A DNA stretch of 64,000 nt from Pseudidiomarina woesei. GTDB lineage: Bacteria > Pseudomonadota > Gammaproteobacteria > Enterobacterales > Alteromonadaceae. The stretch's first letter is position 1, and each line of letters begins with the position of its first letter. Below, piece by piece: positions 1 through 7,809 of the stretch. The notes beneath the pieces are model-generated. The model saw only the letters and a list, made by a program, of their open reading frames with translations. It had not been told where the DNA came from and did not search any database. Where the stretch lies: assembly GCF_001418345.1 (NCBI RefSeq), contig NZ_LIPW01000001.1:718429-782428 (forward strand). Direction: 5' to 3'. The position numbers and the translations under genes were made by a program.

Positions 1-1
1 A

Positions 2-937
2 TATTCAGCGCGCAAAGAAGCGCTTATTAAACCAGTTCTTGAAAAGTTTACCGCAGAAACCGGCATTGAAGTACGCCTTTTAACCGGCGGTGGCGATGCA
101 TTATTAGCGCGTCTGCAAAACGAAGGGGAAAACACCCCTGCCGATTTATTCTTGACGGTAGACGCCGGTAATTTACACCGTGCTGCTGAAGCCGATGTAT
201 TTCAACCTATTACTTCAGATACTGTGTTGACACGTGTGCCGGATCACTTACAAGGCACTGACAACTTGTGGGTAGGTTTAAGTTTACGAGCTCGGCCAAT
301 TTTCTACGTGGCTGATCGGGTTGACCCTAGCCAGTTGAATGGCTATGAAGATTTAGCCAAGCCTGAGTGGAACAAAAAAGTTTGTATTCGCTCATCAGAC
401 AATATTTACAACCAGTCATTAACCGCCGCGCTGATTGAGCACTGGGGTGAAGAGAAAACCCAAGCTTGGGCAGAAGGCTTAGTCAACAACTTAGCCAAAC
501 CTCCGGTCGGCGGCGATCGCGATCAACTTAAAGCAGCGGCCGCCGGCGTTTGTGACCTTGCCGTTGCTAACACCTATTATTTTGGCCTCATGCAAACAGG
601 CGACGACGCAGAACAACGCGAAGCTGCTAGTAAGTTGAAAATTTTCTGGCCTAACCAAGACAGCTTTGGCACTCACGTTAACGTGTCGGGTATTGGTTTA
701 ACCAAACATGCAAAAAACAAAGCCGCCGCACAACAACTGGTTGAATTCTTGCTCACCGCCGAGTCGCAAGCTTGGTACGCCGCCACTAACAATGAATACC
801 CAGCGGTAGAAGGGGTTGAGTGGAGCGAAACCTTGCAAGCGTGGGGCGAATTCCAAGCCGATGATTTATCCATGACCGTGCTTGGCGAAAACAACGCTGA
901 AGCTGTCAAGCTCATGAACCGGGCTGGTTGGCGTTAA
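2..937 (+). CDS. fbpA: Fe(3+) ABC transporter periplasmic substrate-binding protein, 5'-truncated
   Basis: The reading frame is open from base 2 to the TAA at 935-937 (311 visible residues), so the signal peptide and first residues lie outside the window. The visible part opens with YSARKEALIKPVLEKF and continues with the GGGDALLARLQNEG segment, typical of FbpA/FutA/AfuA-type ferric-iron binding proteins. NTYYFGLM carries the paired tyrosines that bind Fe3+ in this family, about two thirds of the way along. It would capture Fe3+ in the periplasm and deliver it to the permease and ATPase encoded directly downstream. Its stop overlaps the permease start (TAATG), so the genes are co-translated. 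A Fur-controlled promoter is expected upstream but cannot be seen. Confidence 0.93.
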   Translation, partial: YSARKEALIKPVLEKFTAETGIEVRLLTGGGDALLARLQNEGENTPADLFLTVDAGNLHRAAEADVFQPITSDTVLTRVPDHLQGTDNLWVGLSLRARPIFYVADRVDPSQLNGYEDLAKPEWNKKVCIRSSDNIYNQSLTAALIEHWGEEKTQAWAEGLVNNLAKPPVGGDRDQLKAAAAGVCDLAVANTYYFGLMQTGDDAEQREAASKLKIFWPNQDSFGTHVNVSGIGLTKHAKNKAAAQQLVEFLLTAESQAWYAATNNEYPAVEGVEWSETLQAWGEFQADDLSMTVLGENNAEAVKLMNRAGWR

Positions 938-2619
938 TGCGCCAGTTATTGCGCAGCAAAACTTGGCGTCAGCTTTCTTTAGTGGCAACGGCCGTCGTTA
1001 TTGGCGTGCCGTTGCTGGTAATTTGTTGGTCCGTTCTGCAATTAGCAACTGCGCAAGACTTCTCTACTTTAAGCCATTTATGGCAAACCGTAGTACCAGA
1101 ATACATTAGCCATTCATTATGGTTATTAATTGGTGTGGCTATTGGGGTAATTAGCTTAGGGGTTGGCACCGCTTGGTTAACAACCGCGTGTCGCTTCCCA
1201 GGCCAACGGCTATTAAGTTGGGCGCTGCTATTACCGCTAGCCATGCCAGCCTATATTACCGCTTACACCTATACCGGTATGCTCGACTTTGCAGGGCCAG
1301 TGCAAAGCGCGCTGCGTGACTGGTTCGGTTGGAGTTACGGCGATTACTGGTTTCCGCAAATACGCAGCCTTGGCGGTGCCATTGCCGTATTAAGCTTAGT
1401 GCTCTTTCCTTACGTTTATTTAATTACCCGCGCTACTTTTCTACAACAGTCGGCCACCACCCTTGAAGCAGGCCGTAGTTTGGGCTTAAACCCGTGGCAG
1501 TGTTTTTGGCGTCTTGCTATTCCGCTTGCGCGCCCCGCTATTGTTACCGGTGCCACCTTAGCACTGATGGAAACACTAGCCGATTACGGTACCGTGCAGT
1601 ACTTTGGGGTAACTACCTTTACCACCGGAATTTTCCGTACTTGGTATGGCCTTGGCGACCTGCAAGGTGCACTGCAACTGGCGGCGATGCTTTTAGTTGC
1701 AGTTATACTGCTTATTTTCATTGAACGTTGGTCACGTAGCCAAGCCCGCTACGACCAGCGTAGCAACCGCCCTGCTCCACCATTTGAATTGCGTGGTGGT
1801 AAGGCCTTGTTGGCTAGTATTGCCTGCTGGTTGCCATTAGTATTTGGTTTTATTTTACCGGCCTTACAATTAGCTAGCTGGTCTATTGAACGCTCTGAAG
1901 TATGGTTGCAATCCAGTTTCTGGCAACTCACGTTTAATAGCTTTTGGCTGGCATTTTTAGCCGCCTTACTCGTGGTCGTGCTAGCTTTATGGTTAGCGTA
2001 TGGCCGTCGCCAAATACCAACCCGCCTGGTACGCACCAGCGTCGCCTTTGCCGGCTTAGGCTATGCCATTCCTGGGTTAGTTATTGCCGTGGGTTTGATC
2101 ATGGTATTAACCAGTGTCGACCACGGTATTATTGCTTTGAGCAAAGCCTGGTTTGGTTATAATCCAGGCTTATTATTGTCAGGCACCGTGTTTGCCCTAT
2201 TGTTTGCCTACGCAGTGCGCTTTTTAAGTGTGTCGTTGCAAACCATCCAATCTGGCTTAGTTGAAATACGCCCAAGCATGGACGAAGCCGCACGCATACA
2301 AGGTTACACACCATTTCAGGTACTGCGTAAAATTCATTTGCCGCTGTTACGCCCAAGCGTATTTACCGCACTGATACTAGTTGGCGTAGACGTACTCAAA
2401 GAGCTTCCAGCCACCCTAGTATTACGTCCATTTGACTTTAATACGCTTGCCGTACGCGCTTATGAAATGGCAGGAGATGAGCGCTTGGCCGATGCTGGTC
2501 CGCCTGCACTCATGATGGTGTTAGTTGGCCTAATTCCGGTTATTTTGTTGTCGCGCGCTATGTTAAAATCGCAGCAATCTGCCTTAAAGGAGCAAGATTT
2601 TGTCCCGGTTACAGCTTAA
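937..2619 (+). CDS. fbpB: Fe(3+) ABC transporter permease, fused two-domain type
   Basis: A 560-residue inner-membrane protein with about 12 hydrophobic segments arranged as two homologous halves. Each half carries an EAA loop for contact with the ATPase: EAGRSLGLNPWQCFWRLAIP around residue 185 and EAARIQGYTPFQVLRKIHLP around residue 450. This double-length form is normal for FbpB/SfuB-type iron permeases. I chose ATG 937, which overlaps the preceding TAA as TAATG. A TTG nine bases upstream (928) is possible but has no better ribosome site. The 3' end overlaps the ATPase gene by 20 bases. Function is known from the family; the iron specificity is inferred from the binding-protein partner. Confidence 0.93.
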   Translation: MRQLLRSKTWRQLSLVATAVVIGVPLLVICWSVLQLATAQDFSTLSHLWQTVVPEYISHSLWLLIGVAIGVISLGVGTAWLTTACRFPGQRLLSWALLLPLAMPAYITAYTYTGMLDFAGPVQSALRDWFGWSYGDYWFPQIRSLGGAIAVLSLVLFPYVYLITRATFLQQSATTLEAGRSLGLNPWQCFWRLAIPLARPAIVTGATLALMETLADYGTVQYFGVTTFTTGIFRTWYGLGDLQGALQLAAMLLVAVILLIFIERWSRSQARYDQRSNRPAPPFELRGGKALLASIACWLPLVFGFILPALQLASWSIERSEVWLQSSFWQLTFNSFWLAFLAALLVVVLALWLAYGRRQIPTRLVRTSVAFAGLGYAIPGLVIAVGLIMVLTSVDHGIIALSKAWFGYNPGLLLSGTVFALLFAYAVRFLSVSLQTIQSGLVEIRPSMDEAARIQGYTPFQVLRKIHLPLLRPSVFTALILVGVDVLKELPATLVLRPFDFNTLAVRAYEMAGDERLADAGPPALMMVLVGLIPVILLSRAMLKSQQSALKEQDFVPVTA

Positions 2620-3724
2620 TAAAATACACATTAGTTTTGGTGCACAACACATTGTGCGCGGTGTTAGCTTAACGCTGGAACAAGGCGAGATTGGCTGTTT
2701 ACTCGGCCCAAGTGGTTGCGGAAAAACCACCTTACTGCGTGCCATTGCGGGCTTTCAGAACCTGCAAAGCGGCAACATTCAAATTGACGGCAACGAAGTA
2801 TCCAATAACGACTATACGCTGCCCGCTGAAAAGCGCGGTGTTGGTATGGTATTTCAAGACTTTGCGTTGTTTCCTCATCTGAACGTGGCCGACAATATTA
2901 GTTTCGGTATGCGTAAAGCCTCCGCCCAAGAACGTCGACAACGGGTTGACGAATTGCTTGATCGTGTCGGCTTGCCGGGCTATCACAAACGCTTTCCACA
3001 TGAATTATCAGGCGGCCAGCAACAACGTATTGCGCTTGCGCGTGCGCTGGCCCCAAAACCGGGCTTATTGCTGCTTGACGAGCCATTTTCTAGTTTAGAT
3101 GCGGAATTACGCGAGCGTTTAGCCGTTGAAGTGCGTGAATTATTAAAAAAAGAAGGGATAACCGCCCTTTTAGTAACTCATGATCAGCAAGAAGCCTTTG
3201 CTATGGCAGACAAAGCCGGCGTTATGTATCAGGGTGAATTGTTACAGTGGGACACGCCGTACCAGCTCTACCACCAGCCTCGTCACCAATTAGTAGCTGA
3301 CTTTATTGGTCACGGCGTATTGTTACAAGGAATCGTCAATACCGAAGGCTCGTTAGCCTCGCCACTAGGTATGCTTGAACACCCGAGCTTACAACAAGTG
3401 GCAGCAGGCACTCCGGTAAGCTTCTTAGTGCGCCCAGATGATGTCGTAACTGACGATAACTCACGCTTGCGCGGTATAATTAAAGCACGCGGCTTTCGCG
3501 GTGCTCATAACCTGTACACCGTGGAACTACCTAGCGGCATTGAAATTCTTACATTAAGTCCTTCTCATGAGGGCTACAGTGTCGGCAGTGAAATTGGCCT
3601 GCGCCCAGAGTTTGATCATTTGGTCGTATTTGCCGCTGACCACTGCGAGCTACCGGGCTTTCATGACCAAGCCCCTACCGTTCAACCGTTACCTAGCGTA
3701 TTACCAAAAGCGAAGTCGGCGTAG
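2600..3724 (+). CDS. fbpC: Fe(3+) ABC transporter ATP-binding protein
   Basis: A 374-residue ABC ATPase. Visible motifs in order: Walker A GPSGCGKTTLLR (residues 34-45), signature LSGGQQQRIALARAL (~136), Walker B LLLLDEPFSSLD (~157) and H-loop VTHDQQEAF (~192), followed by a C-terminal ~140-residue regulatory/TOBE-like region with SFLVRPDDV, as in FbpC/PotA-type ATPases. The start is TTG at 2600: AAGGAG at 2586-2591 lies eight bases upstream, an ideal ribosome site, and no ATG is near. It overlaps the permease end by 20 bases, so expression is probably coupled. Its last 24 bases overlap the 3' end of the convergent ZntB-like gene. Confidence 0.95.
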   Translation: MSRLQLNKIHISFGAQHIVRGVSLTLEQGEIGCLLGPSGCGKTTLLRAIAGFQNLQSGNIQIDGNEVSNNDYTLPAEKRGVGMVFQDFALFPHLNVADNISFGMRKASAQERRQRVDELLDRVGLPGYHKRFPHELSGGQQQRIALARALAPKPGLLLLDEPFSSLDAELRERLAVEVRELLKKEGITALLVTHDQQEAFAMADKAGVMYQGELLQWDTPYQLYHQPRHQLVADFIGHGVLLQGIVNTEGSLASPLGMLEHPSLQQVAAGTPVSFLVRPDDVVTDDNSRLRGIIKARGFRGAHNLYTVELPSGIEILTLSPSHEGYSVGSEIGLRPEFDHLVVFAADHCELPGFHDQAPTVQPLPSVLPKAKSA

Positions 3725-4666
3725 CAGCAAAAATTCAACCACCGCAATCACAGCCAAAGCCGCGCTAAACATCCAAAAAGCACGGTCATCTTCTACGCCT
3801 GGCATACCGCCAATGTTGATACCGAACAGGCCAGTTAGAAAACTAATCGGTAAGAACACCCCCGCCACCATAGAAAGCCAGTAGGTATTGCGGTTCATCT
3901 TTTCTGCCACGTCTTGCTGCAAATGTTCGCGCAGCATCCACACTTGCTCCAGCAGCATTTCCATATTTTCTAGCTCACGGTGAGTGTTATCGCGCTCGTT
4001 AATCAGCCACTGTATCCATTCCGCATCGAACCACTTCGGCGCATCGGCCGCTAGGCGGTCTAGCGCAGTTAATTGTGGGCGCACAAACCGAGTCAACTTC
4101 AACAAACGCCGATGCAGCAAGGTTAAGTCTTTTTGGCGTTGCCCAGTCGTGCCAATTTCATCGTCTTCTAACCGCTCCATTTCTGCTTCAATGAGGTCTT
4201 GAAGTTGCTCAATTTTGTTGGTCATTTCATCCACTAACACCAACAAAAAGTCAGCCAAGGTTTCAGGCCCTTGCTGCGCTTCAAGCATTCGCTGTACCAC
4301 TTGCACCGAAGCCACAGGTCGCTTACGAAAGGTGTATAAATTTCCTTTAAAATACAGCAAGCGTAAACTCACCATATCTTCTTGTTGTGCCCCCTCACCT
4401 AAATTCACACCGCGTAAAATTAAAATGAACCCATCATTCAGGCGATCAAATCGTGGTCGCGTATCTTCCTCAAGCACAGCTTCAATAACCGGTTGCGGAA
4501 TACCGGCATCAAATAACCAGTCTGATAATCCAGCGAGATTACGCTGAAAATGAAACCAACAATGCTGCCGCTCGTGAAAATTTTCCAGCACAGCCTGCGC
4601 TGGGTGAGTACTAAAATCCCAGCTATCGATCATAAATTCAGGGCGTGTTAACTGCTTGTCAGTCAT
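3701..4666 (-). CDS. zntB: CorA-family divalent metal transporter, ZntB-like
   Basis: A 321-residue CorA-superfamily protein: a cytoplasmic funnel domain with a long charged helix, then two C-terminal membrane segments. At the end of TM1 the family's signature tripeptide reads GIN (TGLFGINIGGMPG) rather than the GMN of Mg2+-transporting CorA; GxN with GGxPG is typical of ZntB. ZntB members move zinc across the inner membrane with a proton gradient, but substrate is inferred. I chose ATG 4666 (protein begins MTDKQL) because AGAGGA stands just upstream; the frame stays open further 5' without support. It is convergent with fbpC and divergent from the exchanger gene, sharing a ~115-base intergenic region with it. 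Confidence 0.85.
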   Translation of the reverse strand: MTDKQLTRPEFMIDSWDFSTHPAQAVLENFHERQHCWFHFQRNLAGLSDWLFDAGIPQPVIEAVLEEDTRPRFDRLNDGFILILRGVNLGEGAQQEDMVSLRLLYFKGNLYTFRKRPVASVQVVQRMLEAQQGPETLADFLLVLVDEMTNKIEQLQDLIEAEMERLEDDEIGTTGQRQKDLTLLHRRLLKLTRFVRPQLTALDRLAADAPKWFDAEWIQWLINERDNTHRELENMEMLLEQVWMLREHLQQDVAEKMNRNTYWLSMVAGVFLPISFLTGLFGINIGGMPGVEDDRAFWMFSAALAVIAVVEFLLLRRLRFW

Positions 4667-4781
4667 AATGATTCCTCTTAATTGCAATATTTTCAGTCTA
4701 GTCGCTTCTATATTGATTTCACAAGCCCTAGTTATTCGCGTTAAAATATTGACCAACTTCAAAAAAATACCAAGGAATACT

Positions 4782-5756
4782 ATGTTATTGCCCATTTTGG
4801 CCGTTATTTTTGGCCTTGCTCTGCTGGTTTGGAGCGCAGATAAGTTCGTTGAAGGCGCTGCAGCCACCGCAAATCACTTAGGCATGCCGGCGTTATTAAT
4901 CGGTATGGTGATTATTGGTTTTGGTACCTCGGCACCTGAAATGGTGGTGTCGGCCCTTGCTTCATCGCAAGGTAACCCAGGGCTTGCATTAGGCAACGCC
5001 TTTGGCTCGAACATTACTAATATTGCATTAATTTTAGGCATCACCGCGCTACTAGCACCTATAGCGGTGGCTAGCCAAGTGTTGAAACGTGAAGCGCCGA
5101 TTTTAATCGCCATCACCATTTTGGTCGCTTGGCCATTAGTTGATGGCGTTATTACCGCACTTGAAGCTTGGATATTATTGGCGGTTTTTGCGCTTTATAT
5201 GGGCTGGAGCATTTACCAAGGCATGACCAGCAAAGAAGACACTCTTAGCACCGAGTTCGACCAAGAAATTCAAGCTCATAGCATGCCGCTTGGGCGCGCT
5301 GTCATGTGGTTAGTTGTTGGTTTGATCCTGCTTATTGTAAGCTCGCGTATATTGGTTTGGGGCGCTGTTGATATCGCCACCGCACTTGGCGTAAGCGACT
5401 TAATTATCGGTTTGACCGTAGTCGCTGTAGGCACTTCATTGCCAGAACTCGCTTCTGCAATTGCCGCGGTACGCAAAAATGAGCATGACCTGGCTTTGGG
5501 CAACGTTATTGGCTCGAACATGTTTAACACCTTAGCGGTGGTCGGCATTGCCGGTGCCATACACCCAATTGACCTAGAACCCCTAGTGTTAAGCCGCGAC
5601 TGGTTAGTCATGGCCGCCTTAACCTTTATGCTGTTGATTTTTGCGTTTCGCCCTAACAAGCGACCAAATCGCATAAATCGTATTCATGGTGGTATTTTTG
5701 TGGCTTGTTATATTGGTTATACCGTTTACCTTATTCAAACAGGATTTATGGCATGA
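4782..5756 (+). CDS. Calcium/sodium antiporter (YrbG/CaxA family)
   Basis: A 324-residue membrane protein with about ten hydrophobic segments in two inverted halves. Both alpha-repeat signatures of the cation/Ca2+ exchanger superfamily are present: GFGTSAPEMVVS with GNAFGSNITN in the first half and VGTSLPELASA with GNVIGSNMFN in the second. The acidic residue in each (SAPE, SLPE) binds the cation. It probably exports Ca2+ in exchange for Na+. The start at 4782 is preceded by AAGGAA (4772-4777); the frame stays open upstream but that part is not protein-like. Its TGA overlaps the next gene's ATG as ATGA, so the two are translationally coupled. Confidence 0.9.
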   Translation: MLLPILAVIFGLALLVWSADKFVEGAAATANHLGMPALLIGMVIIGFGTSAPEMVVSALASSQGNPGLALGNAFGSNITNIALILGITALLAPIAVASQVLKREAPILIAITILVAWPLVDGVITALEAWILLAVFALYMGWSIYQGMTSKEDTLSTEFDQEIQAHSMPLGRAVMWLVVGLILLIVSSRILVWGAVDIATALGVSDLIIGLTVVAVGTSLPELASAIAAVRKNEHDLALGNVIGSNMFNTLAVVGIAGAIHPIDLEPLVLSRDWLVMAALTFMLLIFAFRPNKRPNRINRIHGGIFVACYIGYTVYLIQTGFMA

Positions 5757-6199
5757 ATTTAAGCACTCAATACACGGCACAAAGACTCGGCTTTCTCGGC
5801 TTGCTGCCGTTTATTGGGCTAACTGTAGCGGCGCTACTCGACCTTTGGGCGCCGCTTGCCATTGAGCTTTTCATTCTTTATAGCGCGATTATTTTTAGCT
5901 TTCTTGGTGGCATTCATTGGGGCTTGGTTATGCTCTCAGCCGACACCAACCACAGCCGCGCCCTGCACTGGAGCATGTTGCCCTCCATTGCGGCCATCGC
6001 CACATTAGTGTTTCACAACCTGCCACTGACCTGTGACACCACCTTAGCCACACTCAGCATCTTAGCGTTGTTACACCTGTTCTGGCTCAACTACGAACGC
6101 CGCAAACTGAGCGCGCACCCCTGGTACCTAGAATTACGTGGCCGCCTCACATTCACCGTCACCGCCCTCCACATCATCCTCCTCATCATTAGCCTGTAG
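5753..6199 (+). CDS. DUF3429 family membrane protein
   Basis: A 148-residue protein with about four or five hydrophobic segments. It matches the DUF3429 pattern: N-terminal LGFLGLLPFIG, central FLGGIHWGLV and C-terminal HPWYLELR preceding the last segment. The family's function is unknown. The gene overlaps the Ca2+/Na+ exchanger by four bases (ATGA) and is probably translated with it. Its last codons read IISL followed by TAG, and that TAG is the first triplet of a REP element (TAGCCCGGCGT), so the repeat supplies the stop codon. Confidence 0.85.
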   Translation: MNLSTQYTAQRLGFLGLLPFIGLTVAALLDLWAPLAIELFILYSAIIFSFLGGIHWGLVMLSADTNHSRALHWSMLPSIAAIATLVFHNLPLTCDTTLATLSILALLHLFWLNYERRKLSAHPWYLELRGRLTFTVTALHIILLIISL

Positions 6200-6501
6200 C
6201 CCGGCGTTCCACGCCGGGTGGCGCGCAGCGCCGTGATTGCTGAACTGATCAACGGTGTAAGCCGGGTGGCGCGCAGCGCCGTGATTGTCGAATTGAACAA
6301 CGGTGTAAGCCGGGTGGCGCGCAACGCCGTGATTGTCGAACTGAACAACGGTGTAAGCCGGGTGGCGCGCAGCGCCGTGATTGTCGAATTGAACAACGGT
6401 GTAAGCCGGGTGGCGCGCAGCGCCGTGATTGCTGAACGTTGCATTTGAATTCAAGAATAACCGTGGCTTCGCCACGTCCCGGCGTAAAACGCCGGGCTAC
6501 A
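6197..6501. repeat. REP/BIME cluster, family 1, with 48-bp tandem array
   Basis: Begins with TAGCCCGGCGTTCCACGCCG hairpin sequence and ends with the inverted counterpart CCCGGCGTAAAACGCCGGGC (6479-6498). Between them GCCGGGTGGCGCGCA recurs at 6213, 6261, 6309, 6357 and 6405, an exact 48-base period with one or two changes per unit. The open frames across it (SRVARSAVIVELNNG-type repeats on both strands) are by-products of the 48-bp period, which is a multiple of three. Lies between a DUF3429 gene and the bfd promoter; may affect mRNA stability or termination. Confidence 0.92.
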
Positions 6502-6511
6502 CTTTTCTGGT

Positions 6512-6540
6512 TGCGAATCATTCTCGTTTGTATTATCATT
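6512..6540 (+). promoter_or_regulatory. Probable Fur box upstream of bfd-bfr
   Basis: TGCGAATCATTCTCGTTTG followed by TATTATCATT resembles the gammaproteobacterial Fur operator (GATAATGATAATCATTATC), with its ATCATT and reversed AATGAT half-sites. It lies 26-55 bases before the bfd start. It fits iron-responsive control of bfd and the two bacterioferritins. No exact consensus match; called by eye. Confidence 0.65.
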
Positions 6541-6566
6541 AGTGACACATTCAAATGGAGTCATTC

Positions 6567-6785
6567 ATGTACGTCTGTCTATGCAAAGGTGTCACAGATA
6601 AAACCATCCGTCGCGCCGTCGACGATGGCTTAAGCAGCATGCGCGAACTACGCCAGCAATATGGTGTAGGAAGCCAATGTGGCTGCTGTACTCAGTGCGC
6701 CAAAGACATCGTTAAAGACGCCGTTGCCGAGCGCAATGAACGATTAAAATCAGAAACTTTAGTACCAGTACTTTTTTGCCCATAG
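6567..6785 (+). CDS. bfd: Bacterioferritin-associated ferredoxin
   Basis: A 72-residue [2Fe-2S] protein. The four cluster cysteines are visible as CLC near the N-terminus (MYVCLCKGVTD) and CGCCTQC around residues 38-44, in the BFD-like fold pattern Cx1C...Cx2C. Bfd reduces and releases stored iron from bacterioferritin when iron is scarce. I chose ATG 6567, six bases after GGAG; an earlier in-frame ATG at 6555 lacks a ribosome site. It stands directly before two bacterioferritin genes and after a Fur-like box. The C-terminal ~15 residues are less conserved than the core. Confidence 0.92.
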   Translation: MYVCLCKGVTDKTIRRAVDDGLSSMRELRQQYGVGSQCGCCTQCAKDIVKDAVAERNERLKSETLVPVLFCP

Positions 6786-6837
6786 AGGTGTGCTACGCTT
6801 AAGCTGTTATCAAACATAACAGTAAGGAACAGTACAC

Positions 6838-7308
6838 ATGAAAGGCGATAGCCACGTTCTGCAGGAGCTCAACCGAGTTCTTACCCGCAAATTAACCGCA
6901 ATAAACCAGTATTTTTTACATGCTCGCATGTACAAAAACTGGGGTTTTGGCGAACTCAACAGCGCAATCTACAAAGCATCTATTTACGAAATGAAACACG
7001 CCGATGACATTATTGAGCGTATTTTATTCTTAGGCGGTCTCCCTAACCTGCAAGATCTCGGCAAATTATTCATTGGCGAAGACCCTCATGAAATGCTGCA
7101 GCTTGATAAAAAAGTACAGCTAGACGATGTGCTGGCTATTCGTGCGGCAATAAAGATTTGCGAAGACGCCCAAGACTACGTTAGCCGTGACGAGCTCACC
7201 GAAATTCTAGAGCAACAAGAAGAGCATTTAGATTGGCTTGAAACTCAACTCGATCTTATCGACAGCATTGGTGTTGCGAATTACTTGCAAACCAAGCTCG
7301 ATAGCTAA
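6838..7308 (+). CDS. bfr: Bacterioferritin, heme-ligand subunit lacking the ferroxidase centre
   Basis: A 156-residue ferritin-like four-helix protein. By direct residue count, heme-ligand Met52 and the neighbouring Glu51 and His54 are kept (YEMKHADD). Three of the standard ferroxidase glutamates are replaced: Glu18 is Lys ([12 protein letters not shown]), position 94 is Gln and position 127 is Gln (EQQEEH). Such subunits exist in two-component bacterioferritins of Pseudomonas and Neisseria, where one chain binds heme and the other oxidises iron. The partner gene follows after 21 bases. A good ribosome site (AAGGA) precedes the ATG. The 24-mer assembly with its neighbour is inferred. Confidence 0.92.
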   Translation: MKGDSHVLQELNRVLTRKLTAINQYFLHARMYKNWGFGELNSAIYKASIYEMKHADDIIERILFLGGLPNLQDLGKLFIGEDPHEMLQLDKKVQLDDVLAIRAAIKICEDAQDYVSRDELTEILEQQEEHLDWLETQLDLIDSIGVANYLQTKLDS

Positions 7309-7329
7309 TCTGTAACTAAAGGAGCCGTT

Positions 7330-7803
7330 ATGAGTTTAGATAATCAAGCTGTGGTTGAGCAATTAAACAAGCTGCTTGCCTATGAGTTAACCTCAATTGA
7401 TCAGTACACCGCGCATTCGCGTATCTATGAAGACATGGGCTTAAATAAGCTGTATGAGCGTATTAATCACGAAGTGGACGACGAGCGCGGGCACGCTGAT
7501 TTACTTATTCGCCGCATTTTATTCTTGGGCGGAAAACCCAACATGAATGGCCGCGAACCACATGCAATTGGTGCCGATGTACCCACCATGTTGGCCAATG
7601 ACCTTGAACTTGAGTATGGCAATGCCCGTACCTTACGCAGCGTGATTAAATTCTGTGAAAATGCCGGTGACTATGTCAGTCGCGATATGCTCATTACCAT
7701 TTTGCGCGACACCGAAGAAGACCATGCATACTGGTTGCGTCAACAACTTGAGCTTATCGACAAACTTGGTCTACAGCTCTATTTACAGGCACAAATGGGA
7801 TAA
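7330..7803 (+). CDS. bfr: Bacterioferritin, ferroxidase subunit lacking the heme methionine
   Basis: A 157-residue bacterioferritin paralogous to the upstream gene. The ferroxidase glutamate of helix A is present (LLAYELTSIDQY, Glu19), as are the helix B pair in DDERGHAD and the helix D EEDH motif. At the heme-ligand position it has Arg (ERGH) instead of Met, so it should not bind heme at the two-fold axis. It therefore complements the first subunit: this chain oxidises Fe2+, the other carries heme. AGGAG precedes the ATG closely. Same operon as bfd and the first bfr, presumably under Fur control. Confidence 0.93.
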   Translation: MSLDNQAVVEQLNKLLAYELTSIDQYTAHSRIYEDMGLNKLYERINHEVDDERGHADLLIRRILFLGGKPNMNGREPHAIGADVPTMLANDLELEYGNARTLRSVIKFCENAGDYVSRDMLITILRDTEEDHAYWLRQQLELIDKLGLQLYLQAQMG

Positions 7804-7809
7804 TTCTGC

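Noticed and set aside
6213..6450. CRISPR-like regular repeats
   Set aside because: Repeats are directly adjacent units with no variable spacers; no cas gene is in the window.
6091..6554. Open frames on both strands over the 6.2-6.45 kb repeats
   Set aside because: They are by-products of a 48-bp period that is a multiple of three; translations repeat the same 16-residue pattern in several frames.
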